Positions 56,680-64,000 of a stretch of DNA of 64,000 nucleotides are shown here, in pieces. The position numbers and the translations under genes were made by a program. The stretch is from contig NZ_JADIKC010000005.1 of NCBI RefSeq assembly GCF_016905005.1, positions 248,001 through 312,000 on the forward strand. The letters run 5' to 3'. The notes below the pieces were generated by a model that was not told the origin of the DNA, searched no databases, and was given only the letters and a program-made list of their open reading frames with translations. Positions within the stretch are counted from its first letter, which is position 1; every line of letters starts with the position of its first letter. The stretch is from Dyella kyungheensis. GTDB lineage: Bacteria > Pseudomonadota > Gammaproteobacteria > Xanthomonadales > Rhodanobacteraceae.

Positions 56680-57543
56680 TCAGGAAGAACGTTCGACCAG
56701 GCGGCGCAGCACGCTGTCCAGCGTGGTGGCGGCCTTGAGCGAACCGGACGGGCCGTGCTCGAAATCGATCCAGCCTTCGTTGAAGCCGTCAAGCATACGC
56801 ATGCGTGGTTCGGGATGCTGCATACCCTGCGTGAGGAACAGCGGTTTCCAGGTGTCGCGTGGCACCGGTTCGGTGCGCACAGGGTGGCCAAGAACGGCAG
56901 CGAAACCGTTGGCGATGTCGATCGCCGAATAGCGCTGCGGCCCTTCCAGTTCGGTCACGCGCGTACCTTGCCACTGATCCTGCAGCGTCGCCACGATGGT
57001 GCGGGCGATATCGGCGGTCGCAACCATGGGAATCGGATGGTCCAGCGGCTGCAGGAAGCTGGGAATCACGCCCGTGCGGGCTGCGGCGACATCCCATGAG
57101 GCATTTTCCATGAACCATGCCGCCCGCACGAAGCCGGTGGGAACGGGCAGGTTGCGCAGGGCGGACTCGACCAGGCGGGAGTTGTTCAACAGCGAGAACT
57201 CTTCCACATGGGCGCCCACCGTGGACAGGAACACCAGTTTGCCCGGTCGCGCCGCTTCGACAGCGCGACTGACGGCAGCGATCACCTTCTGCACGGCGGG
57301 AAAGCCCGGCGCGGGATCGTAGTCGGGCGGAATCATCAGGAATACGCCCTCGGTGCCTTCGAAGGCAGTGGCCAGCGCATCCGCATCGTCGCTGCCGGCA
57401 ATGGCGATCCCGCAGCCGCGCTCGATCCACGGCCCAGCCTTGGCCTCGTCGCGCAGCACCGCGCGCACGCGCTGGCCCGCAGCCAGCAACCCGTTTGCCA
57501 CCTGGCCGCCTACCTGGCCCGTCACACCCATCACGGCATACAT
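56680..57543 (-). CDS. NmrA-family NAD(P)-binding protein
   Basis: The 287-residue protein begins MYAVMGVTGQVGGQVANGLL with the GxTGxxG dinucleotide loop, followed by VRAVLRDEAK, VFLSTVGAHV and a substrate-side domain. Members are redox sensors or quinone/isoflavone reductases without the SDR catalytic triad. ATG at 57543; the open frame upstream overlaps the intergenic promoter and is excluded. First gene of a two-gene unit with the SDR. Confidence 0.85.
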   Translation of the reverse strand: MYAVMGVTGQVGGQVANGLLAAGQRVRAVLRDEAKAGPWIERGCGIAIAGSDDADALATAFEGTEGVFLMIPPDYDPAPGFPAVQKVIAAVSRAVEAARPGKLVFLSTVGAHVEEFSLLNNSRLVESALRNLPVPTGFVRAAWFMENASWDVAAARTGVIPSFLQPLDHPIPMVATADIARTIVATLQDQWQGTRVTELEGPQRYSAIDIANGFAAVLGHPVRTEPVPRDTWKPLFLTQGMQHPEPRMRMLDGFNEGWIDFEHGPSGSLKAATTLDSVLRRLVERSS

Positions 57544-57616
57544 GTTCGGAAATCCTCGTGTTGGCGGCCATGCCGCGCTTGGGCGAGGATTCTGGGCGCC
57601 GGCCACTCATTTCGCG

Positions 57617-57646
57617 ATAACATCAATGACAATGGATAAGTGACAA
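57617..57646 (-). promoter_or_regulatory. Possible promoter of the NmrA/SDR pair
   Basis: On the minus strand TTGTCA (57641-57646) and TGTTAT (57617-57622) are 18 bp apart, upstream of the NmrA-like start. The site overlaps the region before the divergent LysR gene, as expected for LysR control. Confidence 0.35.
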
Positions 57647-57660
57647 AAGAGCACGAATCG

Positions 57661-58572
57661 ATGGCCTTCGACGAGCGCATCCTCAATGGCATGAGCGTGT
57701 TCACCGCCGTAGTGGACGGCGGCAGCTTCGCCGCGGCTGGCGAGATGCTGGACATGTCGCCGCCCGGCGTCAGTCGCGCCATCGCGCGGCTGGAGGCGCG
57801 GCTGGGCATCCGGTTGTTCGATCGCACCACGCGATCGGTGCGCCTGACCGACGAAGGGCGCCGCTTGCATGCGCAAGTGATGCCCTTGCTGGCGGGGCTG
57901 GAGGAGGCTGCGGCAGGTGCGGCGGAGGGGGCCACGAGGGTGCGTGGGCGCTTGCGTGTCCACCTGGATCCCCTGTTCTCGCGCCTGGTACTGGCGCCCC
58001 GCATCAGCGAATTCATGGATGCCCATCCGCAGTTGCAGGTGGAACTGGCCACGCGCGATCAACTGGGCGACATCGTGGCGGACGGCTTCGATCTGGCCGT
58101 GCGCTTTGGCGAGCCGCCCGATTCCAGCTTGGTGGCACGCAAGCTGCTGGAGACACGCATTGTGACCGTGGCCTCGCCGGCGTACCTGCGCCGGCATGGT
58201 CGACCCGAGCATCCGCAGGAACTGGAAGGCGACCGGCACGTCTGCATCGAGTTTCGCGATCCGGCGACCGGGCACACCTTTCCGTGGGAGTTCCATCGCA
58301 AACGCAAGCGAGTGACCGTCAGGACGTCCGGCCGGCTGGTGGTCAACGACGGGGGCACCATGCACAGCGCCTGCGTGGCCGGTTATGGGATTGCCCAGGT
58401 GATGGCGGTGGCGACCGCGCCGTTGCTGGCCAGCGGCAAGCTGGTGGAGCTGTTTCCCGACTGGCCGGACGAGCGCTTTCCGCTCTATGCGCTGTATCCC
58501 TCGCGCCATCATCCGTCGGCCAAGGTGCGAGCCTTTCTCGATTTTGTCGTGGCGCTCACGACGGCGGTCTAG
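57661..58572 (+). CDS. LysR-family transcriptional regulator (CrgA/DmlR-like)
   Basis: The 303-residue protein has the winged helix at about 5-65 (MSVFTAVVDGGSFAAAGEML, PPGVSRAIARLEARLG, LFDRTTRSVRLTDEG) and the effector domain with DLAVRFGEPPDSSLVARKL, typical of LysR factors next to oxidoreductases. The ATG at 57661 starts the conserved region; a GTG at 57640 is possible. Divergent from NmrA/SDR, which it probably controls. Confidence 0.9.
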   Translation: MAFDERILNGMSVFTAVVDGGSFAAAGEMLDMSPPGVSRAIARLEARLGIRLFDRTTRSVRLTDEGRRLHAQVMPLLAGLEEAAAGAAEGATRVRGRLRVHLDPLFSRLVLAPRISEFMDAHPQLQVELATRDQLGDIVADGFDLAVRFGEPPDSSLVARKLLETRIVTVASPAYLRRHGRPEHPQELEGDRHVCIEFRDPATGHTFPWEFHRKRKRVTVRTSGRLVVNDGGTMHSACVAGYGIAQVMAVATAPLLASGKLVELFPDWPDERFPLYALYPSRHHPSAKVRAFLDFVVALTTAV

Positions 58573-58591
58573 CCGGCCTCACAGACGATAG

Positions 58592-59113
<522 letters not shown>

Positions 59114-59135
59114 AATCTCGCAGGCAATGTAGATA

Positions 59136-59274
59136 CCTCACCGTCATTCCGGCGCAGGCCGGAATCCAGTAGCGAGCGCATTGGGTTGTCGCTGCAGGCC
59201 GACGGCATAAGCGCTTCGCGAAAATCTCGCACCGACGCCACTGGATTCCGGCCTGCGCCGGAATGACGGTGAGG
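59136..59274. repeat. Palindromic repeat element, ATTCCGGCGCAGGCCGGAAT family, copy 3
   Basis: Two 35-bp arms (59136-59170, 59240-59274) match those of the copy at 1014. The 69-bp centre, read in reverse complement, shares TTTTCGCGAAGC and a terminal TGCGCTCGCT-like end with the 1014 centre. It lies between convergent tadA and CHAD genes. Confidence 0.9.
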
Positions 59275-59315
59275 GAAATCGAGGTTGGTCCGGAATGTCG
59301 TGCGCTTGCTGCGAA

Positions 59316-60242
59316 TCAATGCGCAGCCTTGCGCCAGAAGACATTCAACTTTTCCAGCTTCTTCAGCGCTTGCATGGCTTCTTCCGACGCGTGATAGGCG
59401 GTGCGCTTGCCCCAGCCGCGAAACGGCTTGAGCAGGGTCTGCGTATCTTCCGCGACCAGGAAATCACGGATCAGCGTGCGACCTATCATGCGGTCGTGTG
59501 CAACGCCGAGGTGGCCCTGCAGGTCGGCGAGCTGTTTCATCCAGGCCGACGTGGCCTGCTTGGGAAACGCATGCTGATACAGCTCGATGCTGTAGCGCAG
59601 CTTCTTGGTGGCGCTGCGCAGGCGATGCAGTCGTTTCTGTCCGCCGTCGAGTTTGGCCGCGCGCTTCTTGAGCGTGCTCCAGCGTTGTTGGATCGCGGCG
59701 GCGGCCAACTTGCGGATGTGGTTGTCCGTCGGCGGCTCGACCGTTTGCACCCAGTGACGCCATGACTGCAACGACGCCGCGAGGTTGTGCTTCTTGAGTT
59801 CGACGACGGCCCGCTTGTGCGCTTCCTGCTGCCGTTCGGACAGCGCCTTGTGGGCGGCACCGACGCCGGCAGGCATGGCGCTTTCCTTGTCCAGGAAGGC
59901 GGGCAGGGTTTCTTGCGCCAGGATGTCCAGATCGCGCGATTGCCCGGTGGCCTCGCGGCACGACTTCAGATACGCAAGCACGTCACCCAGATCGTCATCG
60001 GACAGCGTGGCAAGGTCGTTCAGCGTGGCCGTCACGCGGCGCAGGTTGACCCGCCATGCATGCAGCAGCTTGGCGTCGTAGGGTTGTTCAAGCAGGCGCT
60101 TGCGCGCATCGAATGCCTTGGCGAAATAGCCGTCCAGCGTCGTGCAGATGCGCTCGAATTCCGATGGCTTCCTCGGCGCGTCCTTGCTGTGGACGGAAGA
60201 AGCGCGCGACGACGCGGCGCGATGTTGAAGCCTGGCATTCAT
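59316..60242 (-). CDS. CHAD-domain protein
   Basis: The 308-residue, all-helical protein carries the CHAD domain (about 30-300) with repeated conserved histidines and basic residues (LLHAWRVNLRRVTATL near 58-75, LHRLRSATKKLRYSIELY near 205-225). CHAD proteins bind polyphosphate at a positively charged surface. It is very rich in Lys, Arg, Ala and Leu. No polyphosphate kinase or CYTH phosphatase lies beside it. Confidence 0.88.
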   Translation of the reverse strand: MNARLQHRAASSRASSVHSKDAPRKPSEFERICTTLDGYFAKAFDARKRLLEQPYDAKLLHAWRVNLRRVTATLNDLATLSDDDLGDVLAYLKSCREATGQSRDLDILAQETLPAFLDKESAMPAGVGAAHKALSERQQEAHKRAVVELKKHNLAASLQSWRHWVQTVEPPTDNHIRKLAAAAIQQRWSTLKKRAAKLDGGQKRLHRLRSATKKLRYSIELYQHAFPKQATSAWMKQLADLQGHLGVAHDRMIGRTLIRDFLVAEDTQTLLKPFRGWGKRTAYHASEEAMQALKKLEKLNVFWRKAAH

Positions 60243-60318
60243 GCAGTGATTCCAGACAACGGGGACGTCTACTCTGCATCAAATGGTGACAATGCGCGAG
60301 GGGCGACTCGCCGCGCCT

Positions 60319-61185
60319 TCATGACACGAAGGACAAGGCCTCGGCGCAGGATTGTTCGATCTTGAGACTGAGCAGCGGATCGGCGCGGGTCTTGCCCAGG
60401 TTCACGGCCGCGATCGGTTTGCCTTCGCGCGCCGCGGCAGCGGCGAACCGATAGCCCGAGAACACCATCAGCGACGAGCCGACGACCAGCATGGCGTCCG
60501 CCTCATTCAGCGAGGTGACGGCGGCGTCAACACGATGACGGGGCACGTTCTCGCCGAAGAACACCACGTCGGGCTTGAGGATGCCGCCGCAGGCCGGGCA
60601 AGGTGGCACATCGAAGCGCGAGAAGTCGCGGCCTTCCAGATCGGCGTCGCCATCCGGGGCGTCGCCTGCGTCGAGCAGGGCCCATGAGGGATTGCGTTCC
60701 ACCAGCGCCTGCTGGAACGCGTTGCGCGGCAGGCGCGCGTCGCAGCCCATGCAGCGCACTTCATCCAGCCGCCCATGCAGGTCGATCACGTTGCGATGCC
60801 CCGCCGCCTGGTGCAGTCCATCGACGTTCTGGGTGAGCAACGTGGCGATGCGGCCCTGCTGTTCGAGCCGGGCCAGCGCGCGATGGGTGGCATTGGGTTG
60901 TGCGCGGCCGAAGCGGCGCCAACCCACCAGGCTGCGCGCCCAGTAACGCTGGCGCGTGGCCTTTTCGCCCATGAAAGCCTGGTACGTCACCGGTTGCGGG
61001 CGTTTCCAGCCGCCATTGGTGTCGCGGTAATCGGGAATGCCCGAGTCGGTGCTGCAGCCGGCGCCGGTCAACACGAACAGGCGTGGATGCGCTTCCACGA
61101 ACTCACGCAGCCGTGCACGATCCCGCTCGACCTCGGCTGCCGTCGTGCCGATCGATGCGTCGATGGTCAACTCAGGCGACTGCAC
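60319..61185 (-). CDS. SIR2-family NAD-dependent protein deacetylase
   Basis: Sirtuins remove acyl groups from lysine using NAD. The 288-residue protein has the NAD loop GAGCSTDSGIPDYRD (41-55), TQNVDGLHQAAG (119-129), the catalytic H137 (DLHGRL) and a zinc site C145-x2-C148 and C196-x2-C199. The residues resemble class II (SIRT4-like) sirtuins. The GTG at 61185 begins the protein and overlaps the HAD gene by 14 bases. The frame continues upstream but in the wrong frame of HAD. Symbol cobB is often used for the bacterial group but is not asserted here. Confidence 0.9.
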   Translation of the reverse strand: MQSPELTIDASIGTTAAEVERDRARLREFVEAHPRLFVLTGAGCSTDSGIPDYRDTNGGWKRPQPVTYQAFMGEKATRQRYWARSLVGWRRFGRAQPNATHRALARLEQQGRIATLLTQNVDGLHQAAGHRNVIDLHGRLDEVRCMGCDARLPRNAFQQALVERNPSWALLDAGDAPDGDADLEGRDFSRFDVPPCPACGGILKPDVVFFGENVPRHRVDAAVTSLNEADAMLVVGSSLMVFSGYRFAAAAAREGKPIAAVNLGKTRADPLLSLKIEQSCAEALSFVS

Positions 61186-61888
61186 GAGCCTGCAACTCCT
61201 CGATGGCGGTGGCGATGCCGGCGGGATTTTCCACCTGCACCACGCGCGAGCTGTGATCGACGAAATCGGTCTCGGTCTCGTGGGCCCAGGTGACGTGATA
61301 GGGCATGTAGACGCCCCAGCCGCCCATTTCCACCACGGGCGCGATATCCGAGCGCAGCGAATTGCCGACCATGGCGAAGCCGGCGGGCGAGAGCTGGAAT
61401 TCGTCCAGCACGGTGCGGTAGGCGCGCTCGTCTTTCTCCGAGACGATCTCGATGCGATGAAACAGGTCGGCCAGGCCGCTGCTGGCAACCTTCTGCTCCT
61501 GGTGGAACAGGTCGCCCTTGGTGATCAGCACGACGCGATGGTGCTGCGCCACCGCTTCCACCGCCGCGCGGATGCCGGGCAGCAGATCCACCGGATGCGC
61601 GAGTACGTGCTTGCCCAGTTCGATGATGCGATGCAGGTCGGTGGCGCTGATGCGTTGGCCGGTGATGTCGATGGCCGATTCGAGCATCGACAGCGTCATG
61701 CCTTTGGCGCCATAGCCGAACAGCTTGATATTGCGCCGCTCGGTAGCCAGCAGCCGGTCGTGCACGCGCACATCGGCGAGATCGATGTATTCGCCGATGA
61801 TGCGTTCGAATTCAGCATGCGCCGACTGGTAATAGCCCTCGCTGTGCCACAGCGTGTCGTCGCCGTCGAAACCTACCAACTCGATCAC
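61172..61888 (-). CDS. HAD-superfamily hydrolase
   Basis: The 238-residue phosphatase-like protein has motif I DGDDT (D8, D10; GFDGDDTLW), motif II VLITKGD, motif III with FAMVGNSLRSDIAP and a cap domain inserted after motif I (about 15-95). Group C0/C1 HAD of the YjjG/YfnB type (nucleotidase-like) is the closest in appearance. Its last codons overlap the sirtuin start, so both are coexpressed. The reason for coupling is not known. Confidence 0.88.
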   Translation of the reverse strand: MIELVGFDGDDTLWHSEGYYQSAHAEFERIIGEYIDLADVRVHDRLLATERRNIKLFGYGAKGMTLSMLESAIDITGQRISATDLHRIIELGKHVLAHPVDLLPGIRAAVEAVAQHHRVVLITKGDLFHQEQKVASSGLADLFHRIEIVSEKDERAYRTVLDEFQLSPAGFAMVGNSLRSDIAPVVEMGGWGVYMPYHVTWAHETETDFVDHSSRVVQVENPAGIATAIEELQARAVA

Positions 61889-62022
61889 TTGTTCACCCGT
61901 CTGCCGTACTGGCCGTGCCAGCTAGATGGGGGCATTTTCCCAGAAAACAGCGGGTATCGAGATTGGGACGAGCTGCGCCAAAGCGGCCGGCAGGCGCCGG
62001 CCGCTCCAGTCATGCGCGGCAC

Positions 62023-62772
62023 TTACAGCTGGCTCATGCCGCCGTCGGTGATGATTTCGGTGCCGACGATGAAGGCCGATTCCGGCGCAGTGAGATGCAG
62101 CACGGTCGAGGCGATTTCGGCGGCCGTGCCGAAGCGACCCAGCGGCACCTGCGACTGGATCTGTGCCGCCGTGGCTTCCAGGCTGGCCTGGTCCAGGCCG
62201 AGCTTGCCGTAGAGCGGCGTTTCCACCGGGCCGGGGCTTACCACGTTCACGCGCGCGCCGCGCGGCAGCAGCTCGGCCGAGAGCGTCTTGGCCAGCGAAA
62301 TCACCGCGGCCTTGCTGGCCGCGTAGGCCGATGAGGTCGGCATGCCGATATGGGCGTTGATCGAGCCGTTGATGACGATGGAGGCACCCTTGTTGAGCAG
62401 CGGCAGCAGGGCCTGGATCTGGAAGTAGGGGCCCTTCACGTTGACGTTGAAGGTCTGGTCCCACAGCGCCTCGTCGATGGCCTCGAACGGGGCGAGCTTG
62501 GCGACGCCGGCATTGAGGAAGATGCCGTCCAGACGGAGCCCCTTGGCGCCCAGCGCACTGGCCAGCTCCTTGGCGCCGGCGACGCTGCTGGCGTCGTTGC
62601 GAATGGCGATGGCCTGCGGGCCGATGGCGGCGCGTGCCTTTTCCAGGGCCGCTTCATCGCGGCCGGTGATGACGACCCGGGCGCCTTCGGCGGCGAAGGC
62701 CTGGGCAGTGGCCAGGCCGATGCCGCTGTTGCCGCCGGTGACGAGGATGGTCTTGTCGGTGAAACGGTTCAT
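62023..62772 (-). CDS. Short-chain dehydrogenase/reductase
   Basis: The 249-residue protein begins MNRFTDKTILVTGGNSGIGL with the classical SDR loop TGxxxGIG, has FLNAGVAKLAPF, the catalytic Ser in INGSINAHIG, Tyr and Lys in SAYAASKAAVISL, and the C-terminal IITDGGMSQL. AAGGA lies nine bases before the ATG at 62772; the longer open frame is not used. A perfect inverted repeat 85 bp upstream may be its operator. Substrate unknown. Confidence 0.9.
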   Translation of the reverse strand: MNRFTDKTILVTGGNSGIGLATAQAFAAEGARVVITGRDEAALEKARAAIGPQAIAIRNDASSVAGAKELASALGAKGLRLDGIFLNAGVAKLAPFEAIDEALWDQTFNVNVKGPYFQIQALLPLLNKGASIVINGSINAHIGMPTSSAYAASKAAVISLAKTLSAELLPRGARVNVVSPGPVETPLYGKLGLDQASLEATAAQIQSQVPLGRFGTAAEIASTVLHLTAPESAFIVGTEIITDGGMSQL

Positions 62773-63101
62773 GGCGTGCTTCCTTGGGTGATGTGTGGTC
62801 GATGGAGTGATGGTGCGCGCCAGCGTCGGCGTTGCCGTGCCATGTTTTCGATGAACACGTTCGATCGCATCGAACGTTTTTTGGAAGTCCCTTGTTCGCG
62901 CCATGCCCACGTATGTGCACAAGAGATATGCGACGCGCCAACGTGCGATGCCGGCGATGTACGCGTGCTGTCAAAACATTGCGCACGCGATGGCGACATA
63001 GATGACCGTGCACTTTCCCTTTTGCGCCACGGTCACATTCCTGGGACCGTCTGTCGACATTTGCCTCCTTAGGGTTCGCACACCGCCCAGGGAGACCATC
63101 G
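62773..63101. other. Intergenic region with operator-like repeat, no gene seen
   Basis: The 329 bp between the divergent SDR and outer-membrane genes hold no convincing coding frame. Apart from the inverted repeat at 62857 nothing stands out; a purine-rich CAGGGAG (63088 onward) is the likely ribosome-binding site of the 63102 gene. Confidence 0.6.
62857..62877. promoter_or_regulatory. Candidate operator: 9-bp perfect inverted repeat
   Basis: ACGTTCGAT-CGC-ATCGAACGT is a perfect palindrome with a three-base centre, placed 85 bp upstream of the SDR start. Such 21-bp operators fit TetR/MarR/ArsR-type dimers, but no regulator gene is adjacent in the window. Confidence 0.6.
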
Positions 63102-63947
63102 ATGAAACAACAACAAAAGAAAACGCGTCTTTGCACTCGTCTTGCACTCGTGACCCTCACCGCGCTCGGCAGCGCCCCCGCCTTTGCCGATCCTTCCCCC
63201 GCACTCGACCGTGTCAGCATCTGGCTGGGTGCGTTCTATTCCGATACGCAGACCCAGATCGGCGCCACCGGCCGCAGCGGCCTCATCGACGGCTACAGCG
63301 GCCACTTCAGTCTGGAGGACGACCTGGGTTTCCGGGAGCATAAGGCAGTGCCGCGTGCACGCCTGGATTTCCTGATCGGCGACCACCAGGGCTTTTCGTT
63401 CGATTTCTTCGGCATCGATCGCTCGCACGGCCGCTCGATCAGTCGCGACATCAGTTACGACGGCAACGACTTCCCCGCTTCCGCCCGTGTGGACGGCAAA
63501 CTGAACTTCAACTTCGGCAGCGCGGCCTATCGCTGGTGGTTTGGGACCGGCAGCGACGTGTTCGGCCTCGGCATCGGTGCGGCGTACTACGGCGTGAAGG
63601 CCCGCGTCGAAGGGCAGGTCGACATCGACGGCTTCGGCGGCAGCGCCGTGGCCAGCACCCACGAAACGGCCTGGGCGCCGGTGTTGCAGCTCGGTTGGCG
63701 GCACGCGTTCTCGCACAACTTCCGCATCTACGCCGATGCGTACGGCGTGAAGAAGAACGGCGGCAATCTCGCTGGCCATATCTACAACGCAGCGCTCGGC
63801 CTGGAATGGTTCCCCATCGAGAACCTGGGCGTAGGCGCCGAATACAGCTACACGCGCATTCGCCTCGACCAGAACCATCCGTCCTACCAGGCGAACCTGG
63901 ACATGAAGTTGCAGGGCCCCTCGTTGTTCGCCCGCTTGCGCTTCTAG
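63102..63947 (+). CDS. Outer-membrane beta-barrel protein
   Basis: The 281-residue protein has a signal peptide (AlaPheAla cleavage at 29/30) and about ten amphipathic strands: SIWLGAFYSDTQTQIG, ARLDFLIGDHQGFSFDFF, AYRWWFGTGSDVFGLGIGAAYYG, LGLEWFPIENLGVGAEYSYTR and a terminal SLFARLRF with the final Phe of BAM clients. The family is not recognised with confidence; opacity/OmpA-like 8- to 12-strand barrels are the closest in appearance. It is probably a single-gene transcript. Confidence 0.75.
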   Translation: MKQQQKKTRLCTRLALVTLTALGSAPAFADPSPALDRVSIWLGAFYSDTQTQIGATGRSGLIDGYSGHFSLEDDLGFREHKAVPRARLDFLIGDHQGFSFDFFGIDRSHGRSISRDISYDGNDFPASARVDGKLNFNFGSAAYRWWFGTGSDVFGLGIGAAYYGVKARVEGQVDIDGFGGSAVASTHETAWAPVLQLGWRHAFSHNFRIYADAYGVKKNGGNLAGHIYNAALGLEWFPIENLGVGAEYSYTRIRLDQNHPSYQANLDMKLQGPSLFARLRF

Positions 63948-63964
63948 AAACGTCACAGGCGACG

Positions 63965-64000
63965 TGGCGGCTGCGCTTTCATCGTTGAGCGCGGCCGCCA
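63965..64000 (+). terminator. Strong hairpin at the window edge
   Basis: TGGCGGCTGCGCT pairs with AGCGCGGCCGCCA (13 bp, one G-T pair) around a ten-base loop, 17 bp after the outer-membrane gene. A following T-run would lie outside the window. Confidence 0.6.

Overview
The window is high-GC, densely coding bacterial chromosome. Gene content and order point to a gammaproteobacterium of the Xanthomonadales, most likely the Rhodanobacteraceae (Dyella, Luteibacter or Rhodanobacter-like). The placement is inference. It rests on nudJ-mnmA-hflD, serC-pheA-aroA, uvrC-pgsA-tRNA-Gly, ndk-rlmN-pilF-rodZ-yfgM-bamB-der and guaB-guaA blocks, a MoeB with an N-terminal rhodanese, and palindromic intergenic repeats. 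No prophage, transposase, integrase, rRNA or CRISPR array was seen.

Layout. 1-3460: end of an MFS transporter, a palindromic repeat element, then hflD, mnmA and a NUDIX gene on the minus strand. 3572-6406: the ClpS adaptor and ClpA unfoldase. 6661-14106: one 2481-residue trimeric autotransporter adhesin with eight nearly identical stalk repeats. 14329-21708: infA, a PHA-system protein, an FHA-like membrane protein, serC-pheA-aroA, kdsB, a small membrane protein, a TonB-C-terminal protein and a low-molecular-weight phosphatase. 21726-24433: uvrC, pgsA, tRNA-Gly(GCC). 24588-28081: a three-gene ECF sigma-factor operon and an S41-like protein. 28116-31448: amino-acid permease, 2OG-Fe(II) oxygenase, DUF2058 and DUF202 proteins.

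31638-36001: a fatty-acid beta-oxidation operon (thiolase, bifunctional dehydrogenase/hydratase, TetR repressor) with PsrA-like operators upstream. 36237-43182: ndk, rlmN, pilF, rodZ, yfgM, bamB, der, i.e. nucleotide balance, ribosome and tRNA methylation, pilus assembly, cell shape and outer-membrane assembly. 43356-50390: moeB, a tandem acetyltransferase, folD, guaB, guaA and a gamma-glutamylcyclotransferase-like gene, centred on one-carbon and guanine nucleotide synthesis.

50466-55944 is the most accessory-looking part: a LysR regulator divergent from a metal-dependent amidohydrolase, an MFS transporter, a lone GAF protein and a Burkholderia-type porin, with a perfect 15-bp LysR-type palindrome between regulator and amidohydrolase. 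Together they look like an inducible uptake-and-hydrolysis system for an unidentified amide or dipeptide-like substrate. 55961-64000: an SDR/NmrA pair divergent from a second LysR gene, tadA, a CHAD protein, a sirtuin overlapping a HAD phosphatase, another SDR, and an outer-membrane beta-barrel protein at the window edge.

At least two families of palindromic intergenic repeats occur. One has the core ATTCCGGCGCAGGCCGGAAT in paired inverted copies at 1014, 31456 and 59136. The other has the core GGGAGCGCACCCTGTGCGCG at 14233, 19537, 43203 and 46589.
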